This document shows, in pieces, positions 15,394-18,306 of a stretch of 18,306 nucleotides of DNA. The DNA is from an uncultured Clostridia bacterium (GTDB taxonomy: Bacteria > Bacillota > Clostridia > TANB77 > CAG-508). The stretch's first letter is position 1, and each line of letters begins with the position of its first letter. Location of the stretch: contig CALXPX010000014.1 in the NCBI GenBank assembly GCA_944390305.1, positions 1 to 18,306 of the forward strand, given 5' to 3'. Made by a program: the position numbers and the translations under genes. The notes under the pieces were generated by a model, which saw only the letters and a list, made by a program, of their open reading frames with translations, searched no databases and was not told where the DNA came from.

Positions 15394-15990
15394 TTATCTA
15401 CCTAAATATTTTAGTCCTTGTTTTATTATTTCTTCTACAGTTAATTCTTTCGTATTTATTTTTTCTAAAACTATTTCTATATCTTTCCTTGTATATCCTA
15501 ATACAGATAATGCCTCAGATGCATCTTTTGCTTTGTTATCTAAAACAATTTCTACTTTTGTATTAGTATTATCTAATTCTAAAGCATCCTCATTTTTCAT
15601 TTTATCTTTTAATTCTAATATAATTCTTTGAGCAGTTTTAGCTCCTATTCCAGGTAATTTTTTAAGAATTGCTACATCATTAGATATTACTGCTAAAGCA
15701 AATTTAGAAGGAGTTATATTACTAAGTATACTAAGTGCACTTTTAGCTCCTATTCCACCTACGCCTAATAATAATTCAAAAGTAACTAACTCTTCATTAT
15801 TCAAAAATCCATATAAACTAACATCATCTTCTCTTACTCTCATATAGGTAAAAACTTTTACTTCCTTACCTTTTTCAAGTTCGTTTATAGCTGTCTCAGA
15901 CATAAAAATTTTATACCCAATACCTCCTACATCAATTACTATATATTCTTTTGATTTTATTTCTAAGTTTCCTTTTATATATGCTATCAT
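15394..15990 (-). CDS. ruvA: Holliday junction branch-migration protein RuvA
   Basis: A complete 198-residue RuvA, which binds four-way DNA junctions and loads the RuvB motor. The N-terminal OB-fold begins MIAYIKGNLE and contains VIDVGGIGYKIFMS (18-31). The acidic pin is the EDD in VREDDVSLYGF (52-62). The two helix-hairpin-helix motifs are LLGVGGIGAKSAL (74-86) and LKKLPGIGAKTAQRII (109-124). The C-terminal domain III (about 150-198), which contacts RuvB, ends in LTVEEIIKQGLKYLGR. It is first in the operon, preceded by GAGG, and followed after 15-24 bases by alr. The usual partner ruvB is not next to it and not in this window. Confidence 0.96.
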   Translation of the reverse strand: MIAYIKGNLEIKSKEYIVIDVGGIGYKIFMSETAINELEKGKEVKVFTYMRVREDDVSLYGFLNNEELVTFELLLGVGGIGAKSALSILSNITPSKFALAVISNDVAILKKLPGIGAKTAQRIILELKDKMKNEDALELDNTNTKVEIVLDNKAKDASEALSVLGYTRKDIEIVLEKINTKELTVEEIIKQGLKYLGR

Positions 15991-16058
15991 TTTTTACCTC
16001 ATTTCTTTTTATTTTCTTTTTGATTTTAATTCAAATAATCTTTGCCTTAACATTTTAA

Positions 16059-16078
16059 CACAAAAAATTCTTTTTGTG
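16059..16078. repeat. Short inverted repeat between divergent operons
   Basis: CACAAAAA (16059-16066) and TTTTTGTG (16071-16078) are perfect reverse complements around ATTC. They lie between ruvA (minus) and the dodecin-like/spoVA operon (plus), just upstream of the plus-strand promoter region. It could be an operator or a weak hairpin; there is no direct support for either. Confidence 0.35.
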
Positions 16079-16086
16079 CATATTTT

Positions 16087-16116
16087 TTGAAAAGGTGGAA
16101 ATTATATACATATAAA
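16087..16116 (+). promoter_or_regulatory. Possible promoter of the dodecin-like/spoVA operon
   Basis: TTGAAA (16087-16092), an 18-base spacer and TATAAA (16111-16116) form a sigma-A-like site. SpoVA operons are normally read by forespore sigma-G. CATATAA (16109-16115) partly resembles a sigma-G -10 box, but the best GCATA upstream (16078-16082) is 26 bases away, too far. The sigma class is therefore unresolved. Confidence 0.35.
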
Positions 16117-16137
16117 ATTATTTTTAGGAGGTTTTTT

Positions 16138-16347
16138 ATGGGAATTGAAAAACATATACAAGTTACAGGAAGATCAACTGTTTCATGGAAAGATGCTACA
16201 GTTAAAACATTAGAAGAAGTTGCCAAATCTATCGATTATATTACAAGTTTAAAAATATTAGATCAAAGAGCAAAAGTTACTGTAAATAGGCTTACTGAAT
16301 ATTATGTAGACTTAGATATAACATTTATGGTAGACCAAAGTAGATAA
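16138..16347 (+). CDS. Dodecin-family small protein, 69 aa
   Basis: The size and strand-helix-strand-strand pattern match dodecins, which form hollow dodecamers that store flavins. Landmarks are an opening strand EKHIQVTGRST (4-14), SWKDATVKTLEEVAKSIDYI (16-35) as the helix, and two C-terminal strands ending YYVDLDITFMVD (55-66). By my alignment the flavin-stacking Trp of characterised dodecins is Ser37, and the conserved Gln contact is a Tyr near 55-56. The usual flavin-binding mode is therefore probably lost. The start is ATG 16138, 6 bases after AGGAGG; an in-frame start upstream would lack a ribosome site. The stop codon overlaps the AAGGAGG of spoVAC, so it is coupled to the spore operon. 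A spore-related role is inferred from position only. Confidence 0.8.
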   Translation: MGIEKHIQVTGRSTVSWKDATVKTLEEVAKSIDYITSLKILDQRAKVTVNRLTEYYVDLDITFMVDQSR

Positions 16348-16357
16348 GGAGGAATAT

Positions 16358-16801
16358 ATGAATCCAATTGAAACACCAAAAGAATATAATAGTTATGTAG
16401 AAGCTAAAGCTCCTAAATCGCCTATAGTAAAAGATTGTCTTCATGCCTTTTTAATAGGTGGTCTTATATGCTCTATAGGTCAATTTATTTTTGAATTTTG
16501 TACATTTAAAGGATTAGACCAAGTGTCTGCAAATACAATAGTTTCTATTAGCTTAATAGGAATTTCAGCACTGTTAACTGCTTTAAATATCTTTAATAAA
16601 ATAGGAAAATTCGCAGGTGCAGGTTCATTAATTCCAATTACTGGTTTTGCTAATTCTATAGTTTCTCCAGCAATTGAATATAAATCTGAAGGATATGTAA
16701 TGGGTGTTGGTGCCAAAATGTTTACAGTTGCAGGTCCAGTATTGGTTTTTGGTATATCTGCTTCTATAATAATTGGTATCATTGCTTGTTTCTTTGTTTA
16801 G
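16358..16801 (+). CDS. spoVAC: Stage V sporulation protein AC (SpoVAC)
   Basis: A 147-residue integral membrane protein of the SpoVA complex, the channel in the spore inner membrane that takes up dipicolinic acid in sporulation and releases it in germination. A hydrophilic N-terminus of about 25 residues precedes hydrophobic segments at about 29-50, 58-78, 85-105 and 122-147. Family motifs include LIGGLICSIGQF (32-43) and KFAGAGSLIPITGFANS (84-100). The same IGGLIC-x-x-GQ and FAGxG...P..GFA signatures recur in the SpoVAE product, showing common descent. AAGGAGGA precedes the ATG and overlaps the dodecin-like stop. It is followed by spoVAD, whose ribosome site begins at the last base of the spoVAC stop codon. 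Confidence 0.95.
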   Translation: MNPIETPKEYNSYVEAKAPKSPIVKDCLHAFLIGGLICSIGQFIFEFCTFKGLDQVSANTIVSISLIGISALLTALNIFNKIGKFAGAGSLIPITGFANSIVSPAIEYKSEGYVMGVGAKMFTVAGPVLVFGISASIIIGIIACFFV

Positions 16802-16809
16802 GAGGTATT

Positions 16810-17823
16810 ATGAAAAAAATAGGAAATCAAACTTTAAAATTGGACAATCCACCTACTATATTAGATACAGCTTCAATTGTAGGTCCAAAAGAATCTGAAG
16901 GACCGCTAGCTAAATGTTTCGATAAATGCTTAGATGATGAATTTTGGGGTGAAAAGTCTTGGGAAAAAGCAGAAACTAAGATATTTAAAGAAACTATAAA
17001 TACTTTATTTGCAAAATCAGGATTATCTGCCAAAGATATAGATTATTCATTTGCAGGAGATTTACTTAATCAATGCATCTCATCTAATTTCGGAATGAGA
17101 GATTCTAACATACCATTTTTTGGTCTTTTCGGTGCTTGTTCTACATTTGTAGAAAGTCTATGTATAGGTTCTGTATTTATGGACAGTTTAGCTTGCAACA
17201 ATGTACTTTGTGCAACTTCTAGTCACTTTTGTAGTGCTGAAAAGCAATTTAGGTTTCCACTAGAACTTGGAAATCAAAGAACGCCTACTAGTCAATGGAC
17301 TGTAACAGGATCAGGTGCAGCAATACTTTCTAAAAAAGGACTAGGCCCTTATATAACACATATAACTCCTGGAACTATTGTAGATATGGGAATTAAGGAT
17401 GCAAATAATATGGGAGCTGCTATGGCCCCAGCTGCGCTTTCAACTTTATGCACACATTTTGAAGATACTGGAAGAACTCCAGAATACTATGATGCAATCA
17501 TAACTGGTGACCTAGGATATTTAGGTAAATCTATATTAATTGATTTAGCTAAAAGCAAAGGATACGATATCTCTGAAAACTACGATGACTGTGGTGTTCT
17601 TATGTTTGACAAAAACAAACAAGATACACATGCTGGTGGTAGTGGTTGTGCCTGTATAGCAACTGTATTTTCTGGATATTTATATAAGCTTATGAAACAA
17701 GGACATATAAAAAAGCTTTTATTAATGGCTACAGGTGCACTTATGAATTCTACAACTTCTCAGCAAGGAGAATCTATTCCTGGAATTGCTCATGCTATTT
17801 CTATTGAAATGGAGAAAGGATAA
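16810..17823 (+). CDS. spoVAD: Stage V sporulation protein AD (SpoVAD)
   Basis: A 337-residue soluble component of the SpoVA machinery with a thiolase/ketoacyl-synthase-like fold; in Bacillus SpoVAD has been shown to bind dipicolinic acid. Family motifs include NPPTILDTASIVGPKESEGP (13-32), DYSFAGDLLNQCISSNFGMR (78-97) and FFGLFGACSTFVESL (103-117). Cys110 occupies the place of the nucleophile in related synthases. Later come FRFPLELGNQRTPTSQWTVT and GSGCACIA. The start is ATG 16810, since GGAGG (16801-16805) sits 4 bases before it; an in-frame start at 16786 would fall inside spoVAC. The stop overlaps the AAAGGA ribosome site of spoVAE. It is complete and typical in length. Confidence 0.95.
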   Translation: MKKIGNQTLKLDNPPTILDTASIVGPKESEGPLAKCFDKCLDDEFWGEKSWEKAETKIFKETINTLFAKSGLSAKDIDYSFAGDLLNQCISSNFGMRDSNIPFFGLFGACSTFVESLCIGSVFMDSLACNNVLCATSSHFCSAEKQFRFPLELGNQRTPTSQWTVTGSGAAILSKKGLGPYITHITPGTIVDMGIKDANNMGAAMAPAALSTLCTHFEDTGRTPEYYDAIITGDLGYLGKSILIDLAKSKGYDISENYDDCGVLMFDKNKQDTHAGGSGCACIATVFSGYLYKLMKQGHIKKLLLMATGALMNSTTSQQGESIPGIAHAISIEMEKG

Positions 17824-17826
17824 ATT

Positions 17827-18213
17827 ATGAATTTTTTACAAAGTATTGATTGGCCACTTATGCTTAGATGCTTTATAATAGGAGGTTTAATCTGTATTGT
17901 TGGTCAAATATTAATAGATAAAACAAAACTTACATCTGCCAGAATCCTAGTTATATTTGTAACTGCAGGAGCTTTACTTGGAGGACTTGGAATATACAAA
18001 TATTTAATAGATTTTGCTGGTTGTGGTGCAACAGTTCCTCTTTTAGGTTTTGGTGCAAATTTAGCTAAAGGTGCTATGGAAGCTGTAAATGAACAAGGTT
18101 TACTTGGAGCATTTATAGGAGGAGTTAAAGCTTCTGCTGGAGGTATAGCTGCTGCAGTATTTTTTGGATATATAGCATCCCTTCTAGCTAAACCTAAGAT
18201 AAAAAAACAATAA
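17827..18213 (+). CDS. spoVAE: Stage V sporulation protein AE (SpoVAE/SpoVAEb type)
   Basis: A 128-residue membrane protein, the third core SpoVA subunit. Hydrophobic segments lie at about 12-31, 38-62, 66-85 and 98-121. The motifs CFIIGGLICIVGQ (15-27), DFAGCGATVPLLGFGANLAKG (62-82) and GAFIGGVKASAGGIAAAVFFGYI (94-116) are diagnostic. It is a paralogue of the spoVAC product. It begins 3 bases after the spoVAD stop with AAAGGATAA as the ribosome site, and ends just before a strong terminator. The set spoVAC-spoVAD-spoVAE, without spoVAA/AB/AF in view, is the minimal SpoVA arrangement described for clostridia. The short basic tail (KPKIKKQ) is unremarkable. Confidence 0.94.
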   Translation: MNFLQSIDWPLMLRCFIIGGLICIVGQILIDKTKLTSARILVIFVTAGALLGGLGIYKYLIDFAGCGATVPLLGFGANLAKGAMEAVNEQGLLGAFIGGVKASAGGIAAAVFFGYIASLLAKPKIKKQ

Positions 18214-18234
18214 GAAGTATTAGTAAAAAAATAC

Positions 18235-18268
18235 AATCAAAAAAGGAGCTGTTGCTCCTTTTTTGATT
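18235..18268 (+). terminator. Terminator of the spoVA operon
   Basis: A perfect 15-bp stem (18235-18249 and 18254-18268) with the loop TGTT. The core GGAGC/GCTCC is followed by T6, giving a standard intrinsic terminator 22 bases after the spoVAE stop. A6 on the left arm would also let it work on the other strand. Confidence 0.9.
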
Positions 18269-18306
18269 ACCGATTGCTAGTAGTTAGTATTGCAATGATC
18301 GTAATG

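Noticed and set aside
16078..16115. Sigma-G promoter made of GCATA (16078-16082) and CATATAA (16109-16115)
   Set aside because: The 26-base gap is far from the 17-18 bases this sigma factor needs, and the -10 box matches only partly.
16480..16782. Minus-strand open frame across spoVAC
   Set aside because: It is antisense to spoVAC, an unmistakable family member. The Pro/Ala-rich product has no start signal. Similar minus-strand frames under spoVAD (16827-17033), spoVAE (17904-18236) and the SPFH gene (11167-11406) were rejected for the same reason.

Overview
The window looks like chromosome from an uncultured, low-GC, spore-forming member of the Clostridia, possibly a gut lineage. I base this on strong AT bias, AGGAGG-type ribosome binding sites, SpoVA germination genes and a GITLVSLVIT-type pilin. 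The genus-level guess is inference only.

Layout. (1) Positions 1-8942, minus strand: one long operon encoding a divergent Tad/type IV pilus-like machine. In transcription order it contains a CpaB/RcpC-like SAF protein, two MinD/CpaE-like proteins with eroded P-loops, a membrane-anchored CpaF/TadA-like ATPase, a TadB-TadC-like fused platform protein, four small single-pass pilin-like proteins, and the first 21 codons of another small membrane protein cut by the window edge. Three of the small proteins begin with almost the same 12 residues (MENAS[KR]ALI[IM]AG) and have no recognisable prepilin cleavage site. (2) Positions 9070-10215, minus: a large class I-like prepilin with a C-terminal domain typical of clostridial surface proteins. 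(3) 10271-10786, minus: a VanZ-family membrane protein, divergent from (4) a stomatin/QmcA-like SPFH gene at 10907-11839, plus. (5) A bidirectional terminator separates that gene from the minus-strand operon 15990-11912: ruvA, alanine racemase (interrupted by a one-base frameshift), rarA/mgsA, and an unrecognised 349-residue protein. (6) Positions 16138-18213, plus: a tightly coupled dodecin-like/spoVAC/spoVAD/spoVAE operon closed by a strong terminator.

How the parts fit. The first block has the inner-membrane parts of a pilus assembly system: ATPase, platform, SAF protein and MinD-like positioning proteins, with multiple structural subunits. It has no secretin, as expected for a cell with one membrane, and no prepilin peptidase in view. 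The second minus-strand operon mixes Holliday-junction and stalled-fork repair with cell-wall D-alanine supply. The last operon encodes the minimal SpoVA channel set used to move dipicolinic acid in spores, with a dodecin-like protein lacking both usual flavin-contact residues as its first gene.

The most promising candidate for something undescribed is the 1-8942 pilus-like cluster. Its strongest oddities are the uniform MENAS-type subunits, the paired P-loop-deficient MinD-like proteins and the membrane-tethered motor. No intergenic gap reaches 300 bases; the longest, 15991-16137, holds the divergent promoters and a short inverted repeat.
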